From contig JACEFZ010011694.1 of the NCBI GenBank assembly GCA_014155875.1, positions 124,001-188,000 of the forward strand: a stretch of 64,000 bases of DNA, written 5' to 3'. Positions 1 through 10,497 of the stretch are shown in pieces. Within the stretch, counting starts at the first letter, position 1, and the number at the start of each line of letters is the position of its first letter. A program made the translations under genes and the position numbers. Source of the stretch: Cepaea nemoralis (lineage: Eukaryota > Mollusca > Gastropoda > Stylommatophora > Helicidae). The notes below the pieces were generated by a model, which was given only the letters and a program-made list of their open reading frames with translations, did no database searches and had not been told where the DNA came from.

Positions 1-35
1 AAAGCGTGTTTGTACACATTATAATTACTTTTGTC

Positions 36-63
36 TTTGTGTGTGTGTGTGTGTGTGTGTGTG
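36..63. repeat. (GT)n microsatellite
   Basis: Uninterrupted GT dinucleotides, about 13 copies. A short open frame across it is only read-through of the repeat. Confidence 0.95.
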
Positions 64-494
64 GCTGTTTCTGCTGTCAGTCATTTATACAACAGTCATA
101 TTGTAAATATCTTAATTTTTTTAAAGGGGGAGAGATGGATTGTGGGTTAACGGATGATTATTGTGATAATGTGGGTTATGTTGATGGGTTTTCTTGTTGT
201 CATGTAAGTGTCCCTGTGAAGTGGATCAATAAATAGGCAGGTATTGATTGCTACTTCTAGAATGAACATTCTATCGCTGCAGGCACCATGAATTCGTTCA
301 AGGGAGCAAATGTGGTGTAATTCTTGTACAGCTAGTTATCCTTCAGAAATGGCCAGTTTGCATTGTGTACGGTCTAGTTTTTATTCTTTATGTTGTGTGT
401 TCTGTAATGTAGTTTTATTTTTCCGTTCTATGAACACCAATCAATACCTGTCATTTATCCATGGGTGTTAATGGCCTCTCAGGGGTTTCCTTGT
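64..494. other. Unassigned sequence
   Basis: AT-rich, apparently single-copy sequence. I see no tRNA-like box, long open frame or tandem unit in it. Confidence 0.5.
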
Positions 495-506
495 TCAGTC
501 TTAACT

Positions 507-749
507 AAAGTCGCTTAAAAGTTGACAGGGTCGACTTCATTGCACCGGGTTTTTATCCCATATGGCTCGGTCTCTTTCCGCAGCGGGGAAAGCATCACAC
601 AAAGCATGAACATCGCAGCTCTAGCGATGACCCACAGGAGTCTTTGAAAAATTTAACTCGTGAACCGAAGGATGCGGCCTGGAATCGAACCCACAACCTT
701 TGGAGCCCGAGTCAAACGGCTTGATCGCTTCGCCACGAAGACTCCCATC
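507..749 (-). mobile_element. SINE-A, tRNA-derived, full-length copy
   Basis: Read on the minus strand, the copy starts with a tRNA-like head. There is an A-box-like stretch (GTGGCGAAGCGATCAAG) near 735-720 and a B-box GGTTCGATTCC near 700-690. The body contains GAGACCGAGCCATATGGGAT and the copy ends in a tail TTTTAAGCGAC near 510. The same body and tail recur at 17459-17713, 19386-19620 and 50928-51149, which defines a dispersed family. An 11-bp direct repeat TCAGTCTTAAC at 495-505 and 762-772 is a good candidate target-site duplication. It is a pol III-type SINE by structure and not a functional tRNA, because the cloverleaf is imperfect and an unrelated body follows the head. Confidence 0.85.
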
Positions 750-864
750 TCAAGTTAAGACTCAGTCTTAACAACTACCTTGCATAATATGTGTCCTTGA
801 TTGTGATGTACAACCAGTAAACAATGTTTAGACAAAATTTTCCAGGAGAACAATGCTAGCTTTC

Positions 865-876
865 ACACGGACAAGT
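865..876. repeat. Left target-site duplication of the LINE-A insertion
   Basis: ACACGGACAAGT occurs here and again at 1927-1938, immediately after the CTAA tail of the LINE-A copy. This is the expected mark of target-primed reverse transcription. Confidence 0.75.
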
Positions 877-922
877 CGCTTAAAAGTTGACAGGGTCAAC
901 TTCATTGCACCGGGTTTTTATC
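875..922 (-). mobile_element. SINE-A 3'-tail fragment inside the LINE-A insertion
   Basis: About 48 bp match the 3' end of SINE-A at 511-560 with one or two changes, in the same minus orientation. No head or body is present. It lies between the left target-site duplication and the LINE sequence. It was therefore either joined to the LINE during insertion or already present at the target. Confidence 0.75.
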
Positions 923-966
923 ACAAATTAACAAAAGTTAACAAGTTAACAAATGTTAACTGTTTA

Positions 967-1602
967 TATAAGCATCCACTGCATAGCGAAATTAGGAAGG
1001 TGAAGGGCAGCAGGTTAAAAAGAGGACGGTCGTGGATGGGTCAAGCCGAAGACATTCTTCAACAGGTGTGTTCACTTGAGGACTTAGAACCTGGCGAGGA
1101 GTGGGTGCAAGTGCCAACAGACTTCTGCACATCCTTTTCAGTTTGCATCCAACTAGATAGAAAATGCAGACAAGAAAATCCGGCTGCTGTTGAGGCTGAA
1201 GTACAAGCGTTGATTTTCGAGAATTCGCTAGACGGTGACGCGGTCATCTACACAGATGGGTCGGTCGTCCGACATGTGAGAAGCTCATGGGCCTTTACAG
1301 CTCGGGCCGGAGGGAGAATTGTGAAGGAGGACTCTGGTGCTTTCACTGAAACCACAAGTAGCCTGACCATGGAAGTCATGGCAGTAAGTAAAGCAATAAC
1401 ATGGCTCGAGACACAGACATTCACTAGGGCTTGTTTCCTTAGCGACTCAATGAACATGATCAAGAGGATAGAGGAGGGGTCGATCCGAAGAGAGTGGTTG
1501 CTGCCTCTGAAGCGGTCTCGGCTGGCAAAGATTAGTTTCATCTTCGTGCCAGGTCATGCGGGAGTACAAGGAAATGAGCGGGCTGACAAGCTCGCAGGTT
1601 GA
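967..1602 (+). pseudogene. LINE-A ribonuclease H domain (pseudogene fragment)
   Basis: RNase HI removes the RNA strand of the RNA/DNA hybrid during retrotransposition. In the open frame beginning at 853, the catalytic acidic residues are all visible: Asp135 in YTDGSV, Glu174 in LTMEV, Asp198 in LSDSM and Asp245 in NERADKLAG. His235 lies in VPGHAGVQGNERAD. Residues 38-130 form the usual linker between reverse transcriptase and RNase H, including a basic RLKRGRSWM stretch. The first 36 or so residues come from SINE tail and repeat-like DNA, so the apparent Met start at 853 is not genuine. The frame stops right after DKLAG, and the family's C-terminal tail continues in another frame from 1599. 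That is one single-base frameshift. There is no reverse transcriptase upstream, so this is a dead 3' fragment. Confidence 0.85.
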
Positions 1603-1895
1603 GGCATACTGTGGAGGGCGGACGCGCCATGGACCAGGCTGACATTCTGAATGCTCTACGAGAAGTGAGACTTTTGCAAGAACCAAGTGATGACTGTGAA
1701 TCTACAACAATGGCCAGACTGCGGGAGCAGCAAATTAAAAGAGGGGTGGCCAAACAAGAACACTACGCAGGAAGCCAAAGAAGATTGATAAACCAACACA
1801 GAACTGGCGTCGTTAGCCGCTACACGCTGCGGGATTTGCTGAGGAGGGGATCCGAGCACTTATGGACTGAATGGTTCGATGTGCAACGAGGATGA
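1599..1895 (+). pseudogene. LINE-A C-terminal tail (frameshifted continuation)
   Basis: This frame encodes about 98 residues after the RNase H domain. It includes MDQADILNALREVRLL and near the end HRTGVVSRYTLRDLLRRG. The 58.7-kb copy encodes a closely similar end, RTGVVTGILRKGSGHL, which supports this as the true end of the element's protein. A TGA at 1893-1895 precedes the CTAA tail by only a few bases, so this family has almost no 3' untranslated region. The function of the tail domain is not known to me. Confidence 0.75.
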
Positions 1896-1902
1896 TCTGT
1901 CG

Positions 1903-1926
1903 ACTAACTAACTAACTAACTAACTA
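1903..1926 (+). repeat. (CTAA)n tail of LINE-A
   Basis: About six CTAA units lie between the LINE-A stop codon and the right target-site duplication. This is best read as the element's 3' tail and not as an independent microsatellite. Confidence 0.85.
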
Positions 1927-1937
1927 ACACGGACAAG

Positions 1938-2334
1938 TATGAGCAGATGTTCATCAAATGTTAACTGTTTATATGAGCAGATGTTCATCACATGTTAACT
2001 GTTTATATGAGCAGATGTTCATCAAATATTAACTGTTTATATGAGCAGATGTTCATCAAATATTAACTGTTTATATAAGCAGATGTTCAACAAATGTTAA
2101 CTGTTTATATAAGCAGATGTTCATCAAATGTTAACTGTTTATATGAGCAGATGTTCATCATATGTGAACTGTTTATATAAGCAGATGATTATCTAATATA
2201 ACCAGATATTCATCACATGTTAACTGTTTATATACACAGATGTTCACCATATGTTAACTGTGTATATGAGCAGATGTTCATATAATGTTCACTGTTTATA
2301 TGAGCAGATGGTCATCCGATGTTAACTGTTTATA
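1938..2334 (+). repeat. Minisatellite, ~34-bp unit, ~12 copies
   Basis: The unit starts TATGAGCAGATGTTCATCAA and ends in TTAACTGTTTA. Copies differ by scattered substitutions. A stray part of the unit, AAATGTTAACTGTTTATATA, also sits at 950-970, upstream of the LINE-A body. The insertion may therefore have landed within an existing array. Confidence 0.9.
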
Positions 2335-2419
2335 GAGTTAAGAGGTAAGTATTTGGGGCTGATAATTATGAGTGTTCATGATGAAATGACCTATACTGAA
2401 CATTATATTTCATACTAGT

Positions 2420-2527
2420 GTGAAGACAGTGTCTGTAGCATGAAGACAGTGTCTGTAGCATGAAGACAGTGCCTGTAGCATGAAGACAGTTTGTGTATGG
2501 TCTGAAGACAGTGTGTGTTGCATGAAA
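2420..2527 (+). repeat. Short tandem repeat, ~20-bp unit, ~5 copies
   Basis: The unit is AGACAGTGTCTGTAGCATGA. The first three copies are close to identical and the last two have drifted. Confidence 0.85.
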
Positions 2528-2805
2528 AGAATGTGATGTGTTTAACACATAGTTAATCCTATCAACATTGAGACTCATCTCGGCTAGCGTGCATAAAGTG
2601 TGTCCACAGACAGTGTCTCAGCATCAACAGTCAGAACACAAGTGCCCACACTGAATACTGGTGTGACCTGGGAGGAGCGGCACAAGTATGCCAGGAGACA
2701 TGGCAGTCAACATAAGACTGGCAGAATTAGCTGCTGTAAGAAAGTGTGTAGTGAGTACTGAAGAGCACGGAGCACAACACGGAATACATTGTTCATATTT
2801 GTGAG
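2528..2805. other. Unassigned sequence
   Basis: Apparently single-copy DNA between two tandem arrays. I see no recognisable feature. Confidence 0.5.
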
Positions 2806-4670
2806 GGTAATACTGCCGGGCTGTCTTGTTAGTATGCCAGTGTGTGGTAATACTACCTGGATGTCTTGTTAGTATGCCAGTGTGTGATAATACTACCTGG
2901 ATGTCTTGTTAGTATGCCAGTGTGAGGTGTGTGATAATACTACCTGGCTGTCTTGTTAGTATGCCAGTGTGTGGTAATACTACCTGGATGTCTTGTTAAT
3001 ATGCCAGTGTGTTGTAATACTACCTGGATGTCTTGTTAGTATGCCAGTGTGAGGTGTGTGGTAATACTACCTGGCTGTCTTGTTAGTATGCCAGTGTGTG
3101 GTAATACTACCTGGATGTCTTGTTAGTATGCCAGTGTGTGGTGTGTGGTAATACTACCTGGCTGTCTTGTTAGTATGCCAGTGTGTGGTGTGTGGTAATA
3201 CTACCTGGCTGTCTTGTTAGTATGCCAGTGTGTGGTGTGTGGTAATACTACCTGGCTGTCTTGTTAGTATGCCAGTGTGTGGTGTGTGGTAATACTACCT
3301 GGCTGTCTTGTTAGTATGCCAGTGTGTGGTAATACTACTTGGATGTCTTGTTAATATGCCAGTGTAAGGTGTGTGGTAATACTACCTGGCTGTCTTGTTA
3401 GTATGCCAGTGTGTGGTAATACTACCTGGATGTCTTGTTAGTATGCCAGTGTGTGGTGTGTGGTAATACTACCTGGCTGTCTTGTTAGTATGCCAGTGTG
3501 TGGTGTGTGGTAATACTACCTGACTGTCTTGTTAGTATGCCAGTGTGTGGTAATACTACCTGGATGTCTTGTTAGTATGCCAGTGTGTGGTGTGTGGTAA
3601 TACTACCTGGATGTCTTGTTAGTATGCCAGTGTGTGGTGTGTGGTAATACTACCTGGATGTCTTGTTAGTATACCAGTGTGTGGTGTGTGGTAATACTAC
3701 CTGGCTGTCTTGTTAGTATGTCAGTGTGTGGTGTGTGGTAATACTACCTGACTGTCTTGTTAGTATGCCAGTGTGTGGTGTGTGGTAAAACTACCTAACT
3801 GTCTTGTTAGTATGCCAGTGTGTGGTGTGTGGTAAAACTACTTGGATGTCTTGTTAGTATGCCAGTGTGTGGTGTGTGGTAAAACTACCTGGATGTCTTG
3901 TTAGTATGCCAGAGTGTGGTGTGTGGTAATACTGCCAGGCTGTCTTGTTAGTATGCCAGTGTGTGGTGTGTGGTGATACTACCTGGCTGTCTTGTTAGTA
4001 TGCCAGTGTGTGGTGTGTGGTAATACTACCTGGCTGTCTTGTTAGTATGCCAGTGTGTGGTGTGTGGTGATACTACCTGGCTGTCTTGTTAGTATGCCAG
4101 TGTGTGGTGTGTGGTGATATTATCTGGCTGAGTTGTTAGTATGCCAGTGTGTGGTGTGTGGTAATACTACCTGGCTGTCTTGTTAGTATGCCAGTGTGTG
4201 GTGTGTGGTGATACTACCTGGCTGTCTTGTTAGTATGCCAGTGTGTGGTGTGTGGTAATACTACCTGGCTGTCTTGTTAGTATGCCAGTGTGTGGTGTGT
4301 GGTAAAACTACCTGGCTGTCTTGTTAGTATGCCAGTGTGTGGTGTGTGGTAATACTACCTGGCTGTCTTGTTAGTATGCCAGTGTGTGGTGTGTGGTGAT
4401 ACTACCTGGCTGTCTTGTTAGTATGCCAGTGTGTGATGTGTGGTGATACTACCTGGCTGAGTTGTTAGTATGCCAGTGTGTGGTGTGTGGAAATACTACC
4501 TGGCTGTCTTGTTAGTATGCCAGTGTGTGGTGTGTGGTAATACTACCTGGCTGTCTTGTTAGTATACCAGTGTGTGGTGTGTGGTGATACTACCTGGATG
4601 TCTTGTTAGTATGGTGGTGTGTGGTGATACTACCTGGCTGTCTTGTTAGTATGCCAGTGTGTGGTGTGTG
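2806..4670 (+). repeat. Large minisatellite, 40/47-bp units, ~41 copies
   Basis: The unit begins GGTAATACTACCTGGCTGTC and ends GTATGCCAGTGTGTG. Two length classes differ by a 7-bp GTGTGGT duplication: 40 bp without it and 47 bp with it. The 5' third mixes both classes, and the 3' two thirds are almost pure 47-bp units. Point variants (CTGG[C/A]TGTC, GGT[A/G]ATAC, GTCTTG/GAGTTG) occur in runs, which is typical of unequal exchange. Confidence 0.95.
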
Positions 4671-4793
4671 GCTGAAGACAAGAACAGCAACTAGAAACTG
4701 TATGAAGGCCACAAACCATGCAATAATTTACAGTGCAGGAAATATTGATAATGCCGTTGAACTTGGTTCAGCTTTGATGTCGCGCATGCACAC

Positions 4794-4794
<1 letters not shown>

Positions 4795-4840
<46 letters not shown>

Positions 4841-4872
4841 GGGGGGGGGGGGTGTGGGGGGTGTGTGTGTTT
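4795..4872 (+). repeat. GT / G compound microsatellite
   Basis: (TG)n is followed by TATG, then (TG)n, a 13-base G run, and a further G-rich GTG stretch. Confidence 0.9.
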
Positions 4873-5084
4873 GTATCAGTCAGTCAGTCATGTTGGATGC
4901 TGTGTATGTGTGTGAATGTCATTTATATTGGGTGTTGTGTATGTGTGTATGTCATTTATGTTGTCACTAGTTTGTAACTTTGGCCCAACTTGAGGGTTTG
5001 GTTTGTTATTTTATTGACTCTGTTGATCTTCTTCTGCCCTGGGCTGTGGATGTTGTTTAGCTTTTGGGTTGCCACTTGTGTAAC

Positions 5085-7375
5085 TTAGCAACTTGTTGTC
5101 TGTTTCTTACTTGTAATAGTTTAGCAACTTATATAACTTGTTTCTTACTTGTAATAGTTTAGCAACTTATATAACTTGTTTCTTACTTGTAATAGTTTAG
5201 CAACTTATATAACTTGTTTCTTACTTGTAATAGTTTACTTGTAATAGTTTAGCAACTTATATAACTTGTTTCTTACTTGTAATAGTTTAGCAACTTATAT
5301 AACTTGTTTCTTACTTGTAATAGTTTAGCAACTTATATAACTTGTTTCTTACTTGTAATAGTTTAGCAACCAGCTACTTATACAACTTGTTTCTTACTTG
5401 TAATAGTTTTGCAACCAGCAACTTATACAACTTGATTCTTGTAATAGTTTAGCAACTTATACAACTTGTATCTTACTTGTAATAGTTTAGCAACTTATAC
5501 AACTTGTTTCTTACTTGTAATAGTTTAGCAACCAGCAACTTATATAACTTGTTTCTTACTTGTAATAGTTTAGCAACTTATACAACTTGTATCTTACTTG
5601 CAATAGTTTAGCAACTTATACAACTTGTATCTTACTTGCAATAGTTTAGCAACTTATACAACTTGTATCTTACTTGTAATAGTTTAGCAACTTATATAAC
5701 TTGTTTCTTACTTGTAATAGTTTAGCAACTTATACAACTTGTTTCTTACTTGTAATAATTTAGCAACTTATATAACTTGTTTCTTACTTGTAATAGTTTA
5801 GCAACCAGCAACTTATATAACTTGTTTCTTACTTGTAATAGTTTAGCAACTTATACAACTTGTATCTTACTTGCAATAGTTTAGCAACTTATACAACTTG
5901 TATCTTACTTGTAATAGTTTAGCAACTTATACAACTTGTATCTTACTTGTAATAGTTTAGCAACCAGCAACTTATATAACTTGTTTCTTACTTGTAATAG
6001 TTTAGCAACCAGCAACTTATATAACTTGTTTCTTACTTGTAATAGTTTAGCAACCAGCAACTTATACAACTTGTTTCTTACTTGTAATAGTTTAGCAACT
6101 TATATAACTTGTTTCTTACTTGTAATAGTTTAGCAACTTATACAACTTGTTTCTTACTTGTAATAGTTTAGCAACTTATACAACTTGTTTCTTACTTGTA
6201 ATAGTTTAGCAACCAGCAACTTATATAACTTGTTTCTTACTTGTAATAGTTTAGCAACCAGCAACTTATATAACTTGTTTCTTACTTGTAATAGTTTAGC
6301 AACCAGCAACTTATACAACTTGTTTCTTGTAATAGTTTAGCAACTTATATAACTTGTTTCTTACTTGTAATAGTTTAGCAACCAGCAACTTATACAACTT
6401 GTTTCTTACTTGTAATAGTTTAGCAACCAGCAACTTATATAACTTGTTTCTTACTTGTAATAGTTTAGCAACCAGCAACTTATACAACTTGTATCTTACT
6501 TGTAATAGTTTAGCAACTTATATAACTTGTATCTTACTTGTAATAGTTTAGCAACTTATACAACTTGTTTCTTACTTGTAATAGTTTAGCAACCAGCAAC
6601 TTATACAACTTGTATCTTACTTGTAATAGTTTAGCAACTTATACAACTTGTATCTTACTTGTAATAGTTTAGCAACTTATATAACTTGTATGTTACTTGT
6701 AATAGTTTAGCAACCAGCAACTTATATAACTTGCATCTTACTTGTAATAGTTTAGCAACCAGCAACTTATATAACTTGCATCTTACTTGTAATAGTTTAG
6801 CAACCAGCAACTTATACAACTTGTATCTTACTTGTAATAGTTTAGCAACTTATATAACTTGTATGTTACTTGTAATAGTTTAGCAACCAGCAACTTATAT
6901 AACTTGTTTCTTACTTGTAATAGTTTAGCAACCAGCAACTTATACAACTTGTATCTTACTTGTAATAGTTTAGCAACTTATATAACTTGTATCTTACTTG
7001 TAATAGTTTAGCAACTTATACAACTTGTTTCTTACTTGTAATAGTTTAGCAACCAGCAACTTATACAACTTGTATCTTACTTGTAATAGTTTAGCAACTT
7101 ATACAACTTGTATCTTACTTGTAATAGTTTAGCAACTTATATAACTTGTATGTTACTTGTAATAGTTTAGCAACCAGCAACTTATACAACTTGTATCTTA
7201 CTTGTAATAGTTTAGCAACTTATATAACTTGTATGTTACTTGTAATAGTTTAGCAACCAGCAACTTATACAACTTGTATCTTACTTGTAATAGTTTAGCA
7301 ACTTATATAACTTGTTTCCTACTTATAATAGTATAGAAACCAGCAACTTGTACAACTTGTTTCTTGCTTGTAATA
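5085..7375 (+). repeat. Large minisatellite, 38/45-bp units, ~55 copies
   Basis: The unit begins TTAGCAACTTATATAACTTG and continues TTTCTTACTTGTAATAG. The 45-bp class has an extra 7 bp (ACCAGCA) after TTAGCA. One short direct duplication of TTACTTGTAATAG sits near 5230. TATA/TACA and TTTC/TATC variants alternate along the array. Three identical-looking 65-residue open frames at 5936, 6354 and 6686 are products of the repeat. Confidence 0.95.
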
Positions 7376-7559
7376 ATCTAGCATTTTAAACAATGTGTTT
7401 GATGCTAGTAATATTGTTCAAGATGTGATTGTGAAACACACACCAGACACATCATCCAGTTTTGCCAAAAGTGTGTCTTTGTGACGCACATGCCAGTTAG
7501 TCTGTGACATCATCCATGATTATCTGTCTGTCTGTGTGTATGACTTTCTTGTAATTGCA

Positions 7560-7706
7560 TTCAAACCATGGTGCATTTCAGCATTTAATTATTGTTTTTG
7601 CTCAGGGTGTCAAACCATTGGTGCATTTCAGCATTCAAATATTGTCTTTGCTCAGCGTGTCAAACCATCGGTGCATTTCAGCATTCAAATATTGTCTTTG
7701 CTCAAT
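7560..7706 (+). repeat. 50-bp tandem repeat, 3 copies
   Basis: Copies start at about 7560, 7611 and 7661 with CAAACCATNGGTGCATTTCA. Overlapping open frames here come from the repetition. Confidence 0.9.
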
Positions 7707-7911
7707 GGTCAAATTATATTCCTATTTATTTTTTTATTATGTTAAACACATGCCAGGTTGTGATCATCTTTGAACTTGTATAAAACTGTGTTACATTCCC
7801 AGTCGCAGACAAGAACCATTGCATCATTTAGTGAGACAGAAGTAACCTGTGTGAAAGTGCAGCAAGTCTCATTAGTTGTGCCCTTAGTTCAACTGAATAC
7901 AGCAGGTTACA
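7707..7911. other. Unassigned sequence
   Basis: Apparently single-copy DNA leading into a duplicated segment. No feature recognised. Confidence 0.4.
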
Positions 7912-8186
7912 CAGTTGGTGTTTGCTGCCAAGAACATCCGGGGATGATTTTGCAGCCATTAAATGTTCATGTTTATCCAGCTAGAATCATGCATACAATT
8001 ATGCAGCACATCATTTATTGAATTACTGTTTCGTTAAGTCTGTAGCTCAGTTGGTGTTTGCTGCCAAGAACATCCGGGGATGATTTTGCAGCCATTAAAT
8101 GTTCATGTTTATCCAGCTAGAATCATGCATACAATTATGCAGCACATCATTTATTGAATTACTGTTTCGTTAAGTCTGTAGCTCAG
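7912..8186. repeat. Tandem duplication, 136-bp period, 2 copies
   Basis: The 7912-8050 sequence recurs at 8048-8186 with no difference that I can see. Both copies begin CAGTTGGTGTTTGCTGCCAA or its equivalent and end GTCTGTAGCTCAG. The identity suggests a recent event or gene conversion. Confidence 0.92.
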
Positions 8187-8725
8187 CACATCCGACTTCC
8201 ACAAGTGTTGTTTTGGGGTTTGCTTTTCCTAACCTTTGACTGTCCCGTCTATCTACAAGGCAGCATGTATGTGGCTCTCTTCGTCTGGTTCCTAGCCTTT
8301 GACAGTCCCCAGTCTACCTTCAAGCCAGCAGGTATGTGTCTCTCCTCGTCTGGTTCCTACACCTTGACTTGTCTGACATGGGAGACCCTGCCAGTGGATG
8401 TTTACTGTCAGCTCATCTCTTGAAGGTCATTGGAAAACCAAATAACCCCTCTACCTGTTCATGGTGGAGACATATCAGAGGGGAGGGTACATCAGTAATT
8501 ATCATTCTTAAAATCCAACTGTTATTTAGTTGTCAGTAAACTCACACCAATGAGAATTGTTAGGAAATCATCTTGAATTATAATTATTATATTTTAAGAA
8601 ATCCTGTTCATGCTCCAAGCCTGGCACTTATCACTTGCACAAGTTGTGAATATTTATCACATTTATTTTCCTGTCTTGTTAACCAGAATTACTTCAGTAC
8701 AAAGTAATTGATAATATACTTTTCT
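8187..8725. other. Mostly unassigned; weak partial duplication at 8235-8370
   Basis: CCTTTGACTGTCCC and TCTCTTCGTCTGGTTCCTA recur about 70-80 bp later as TTTGACAGTCCCCAG and TCCTCGTCTGGTTCCTA, so an old short tandem duplication is present. The rest is AT-rich and unassigned. Confidence 0.5.
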
Positions 8726-8738
8726 AGATCAAAAGTAT

Positions 8739-8978
8739 GCCGGCTTCGTGGCTTAGAAGTTATGACTTTTCTCCGTAATCTCGTATACTCTCGTCGGTAA
8801 CATGATGACGGTGAGAATCAGCAGTGGTTCGAATCGCATCGGTAACCTACGGGGTATGTGAGCCGGCCGCACAGAAAGCAATGGCAAACTACTGAGCGTA
8901 ATCTTGCCAAGAAATCAACATACAGCTGAAAGATGCTGGTGTTGACAGCGATGTCCTGTAAAGGATATGCAAAATAAA
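8739..8978 (+). mobile_element. SINE-B, tRNA-derived, full-length copy with perfect target-site duplication
   Basis: The head reads like a tRNA, with an A-box-like GTGGCTTAGAAGT near 8749 and a B-box GGTTCGAATC near 8827. A conserved core follows (AAAGCAATGGCAAACTACTG), then ATCAACATACAGCTGAAAGA, and the 3' end is TGTCCTGTAAAGGATATGC with an A-rich tail. A 13-bp duplication AGATCAAAAGTAT flanks it at 8726-8738 and 8979-8991. The core recurs in many places in this window (for example 16062-16306, 30920-31180 and 63125-63245). The perfect duplication suggests a fairly young insertion. Confidence 0.92.
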
Positions 8979-8992
8979 AGATCAAAAGTATA

Positions 8993-9045
8993 GGCTAATA
9001 AGTGTACACGTTAGTACTGTAAACTAACGTGTACACTGATTAGCC
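8993..9045. other. Perfect-stem hairpin, 23-bp arms
   Basis: AGTGTACACGTTAGT (9001-9015) and ACTAACGTGTACACT (9023-9037) are exact reverse complements with a 7-nt loop. The arms extend outward through GGCTAAT/ATTAGCC to 8993 and 9045 with one mismatch. It begins two bases after the SINE-B target-site duplication. Its role is unknown. It could be a tiny foldback element or a cruciform-prone target. Confidence 0.85.
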
Positions 9046-9361
9046 AATCTGACATGATTATTTGTGTATTCTTTCTCATATGATACCTCCTTCTATTGTA
9101 ACAGTATTACTGAACTTTGTGGAAGTTTGCCATTTTTTTCTTTTACATTGTGGGTATGTTTGAGGAAATGTTTTCTTTCCCAGAATGGACTATTTGTTTG
9201 GAGTTTACATTGTTTTTGAGCTGCTGACACTTTGTGCAACACCATGTTTTTATTATATTTGATGTCATTTATGCTGGGCGTATATTTCTCTGAAACAATA
9301 AACACTTGTTGTTGTCATGTTGTAACCTGTCAGACAATCAGTTGGTGCTTTAGAACAATCT
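9046..9361. other. Unassigned AT-rich sequence
   Basis: No recognisable feature beyond low-complexity T-rich stretches. Confidence 0.4.
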
Positions 9362-9845
9362 GTCACATATTCACAGATAGGGGACACTTATAATTGACAT
9401 ATGACATGTAGGGAGAAATCACAGTTAGGAGATACTTATAATTGACATATGATATTTAGAGAGGGTCATATATTCACAGATAGTAGACACTTATAATTGA
9501 CATATGGCATTTAGGGAGAGGTCACACATAAGAGCCACTTATAGTATGCCATTTGACATTTGGGGAGGGTCACATATTTACAGATAGGCGAAACTTATAG
9601 TTGACATATGCCATTTGGGGAGGGTGACATATTCACAGATAGGCGACACTTATAGTTGACATATGACATTTTGGGGAGGGTCACATATTCACAGATAGGC
9701 GACACTTATTGTTGACATATGACATTTGGAGAGGGTGACATATTCACAGATAGGTGACACTTATAGTATGACATTTGACATTTGGGGAGGGTCACATATT
9801 CACAGATAGGCGACACTTATAGTTGACATATGCCATTTCAGGAGA
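9362..9845 (+). repeat. Minisatellite, ~55-bp unit, ~9 copies
   Basis: The unit starts CACATATTCACAGATAGGCG, then ACACTTATAGTTGACATATG and ACATTTGGGGAGGGT. Units near 9530 are shortened, and the outer copies are more diverged than the central ones. Confidence 0.9.
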
Positions 9846-10039
9846 AATAACACATTCACATATAATATGTAAATCAACCATAAACAGAAAGTTGAGGTGT
9901 AGAGAGTAACGAATGACGTCAGAGGTGTTTGTAGCAGAGGCAAGACATGCAGTTGTGTTGGGGAAAGGGAAGACATTAAATAACATAGCGAGGATGTCAG
10001 CAGTGTGTTGGTGCAACAGTCAGGACGTCACGGCCACTT

Positions 10040-10497
10040 TGGTACCTGACTGTCTCAGTATGTGAGCACCTCATGGAAGGTAACGGCTCAAGGAGGGTTC
10101 AGCATCTGCTGCTGGTAGCCGACTGCCTCAGTGAGTGTCTCATGGCTCAAGGAGGGTTCAGCATCTGCTGCTGGTAGCCGACTGCCTCAGTGAGTGTCTC
10201 ATGGAAGGTAACGGCTCAAGGAGGGTTCAGCATCTGCTGCTGGTAGCCGACTGCCTCAGTGAGTGTCTCATGGAAGGTAACGGCTCAAGGAGGGTTCAGC
10301 ATCTGCTGCTGGTAGCCGACTGCCTCAGTGAGTGTCTCATGGAAGGTTACGGCTCAAGGAGGGTTCAGCATCTGCTGCTGGTAGCCGACTGCCTCAGTGA
10401 GTGTCTCATGGAAGGTAACGGCTCAAGGAGGGTTCAGCATCTGCTGCTGGTAGCCGACTGCCTCAGTGAGTGTCTCATGGAAGGTTACGGCTCTATG
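10040..10497 (+). repeat. Minisatellite, 69-bp unit (one 60-bp copy), ~6.5 copies
   Basis: The unit starts ACGGCTCAAGGAGGGTTCAG and ends TCTCATGGAAGGTA. One copy (about 10084-10143) lacks nine bases. Both 69 and 60 are multiples of three and the unit lacks a stop in one frame, so a 125-residue open frame arises with a 23-residue repeat. I treat it as non-coding because the units are near-identical at all codon positions and nothing gene-like flanks it. Confidence 0.92.

Larger units (their letters stand above)
973..1926 (+). mobile_element. LINE-A 3' end, 5'-truncated non-LTR retrotransposon
   Basis: The segment carries the end of a LINE polyprotein: a linker, an RNase HI domain and a C-terminal tail. 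A (CTAA)n tail follows at 1903-1926. A 12-bp duplication (865-876 and 1927-1938) flanks the whole insertion. A second copy of the same 3' end lies at 58724-58823, also followed by CTAA-type repeats, and a third, longer copy enters at 63290-64000. RNase H downstream of reverse transcriptase is typical of I-group and related LINE clades. I cannot place it more exactly by eye. Confidence 0.85.

Noticed and set aside
507..749. Possible tRNA gene on the minus strand (also at 8739, 30920 and 50928)
   Set aside because: The A- and B-boxes are present, but no complete cloverleaf forms and each is followed by a conserved SINE body. They are tRNA-derived SINEs.
853..888. Met start for the LINE-A frame
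   Set aside because: The first 36 or so codons come from SINE tail and repeat DNA upstream of the LINE. The frame is an accident of the junction.
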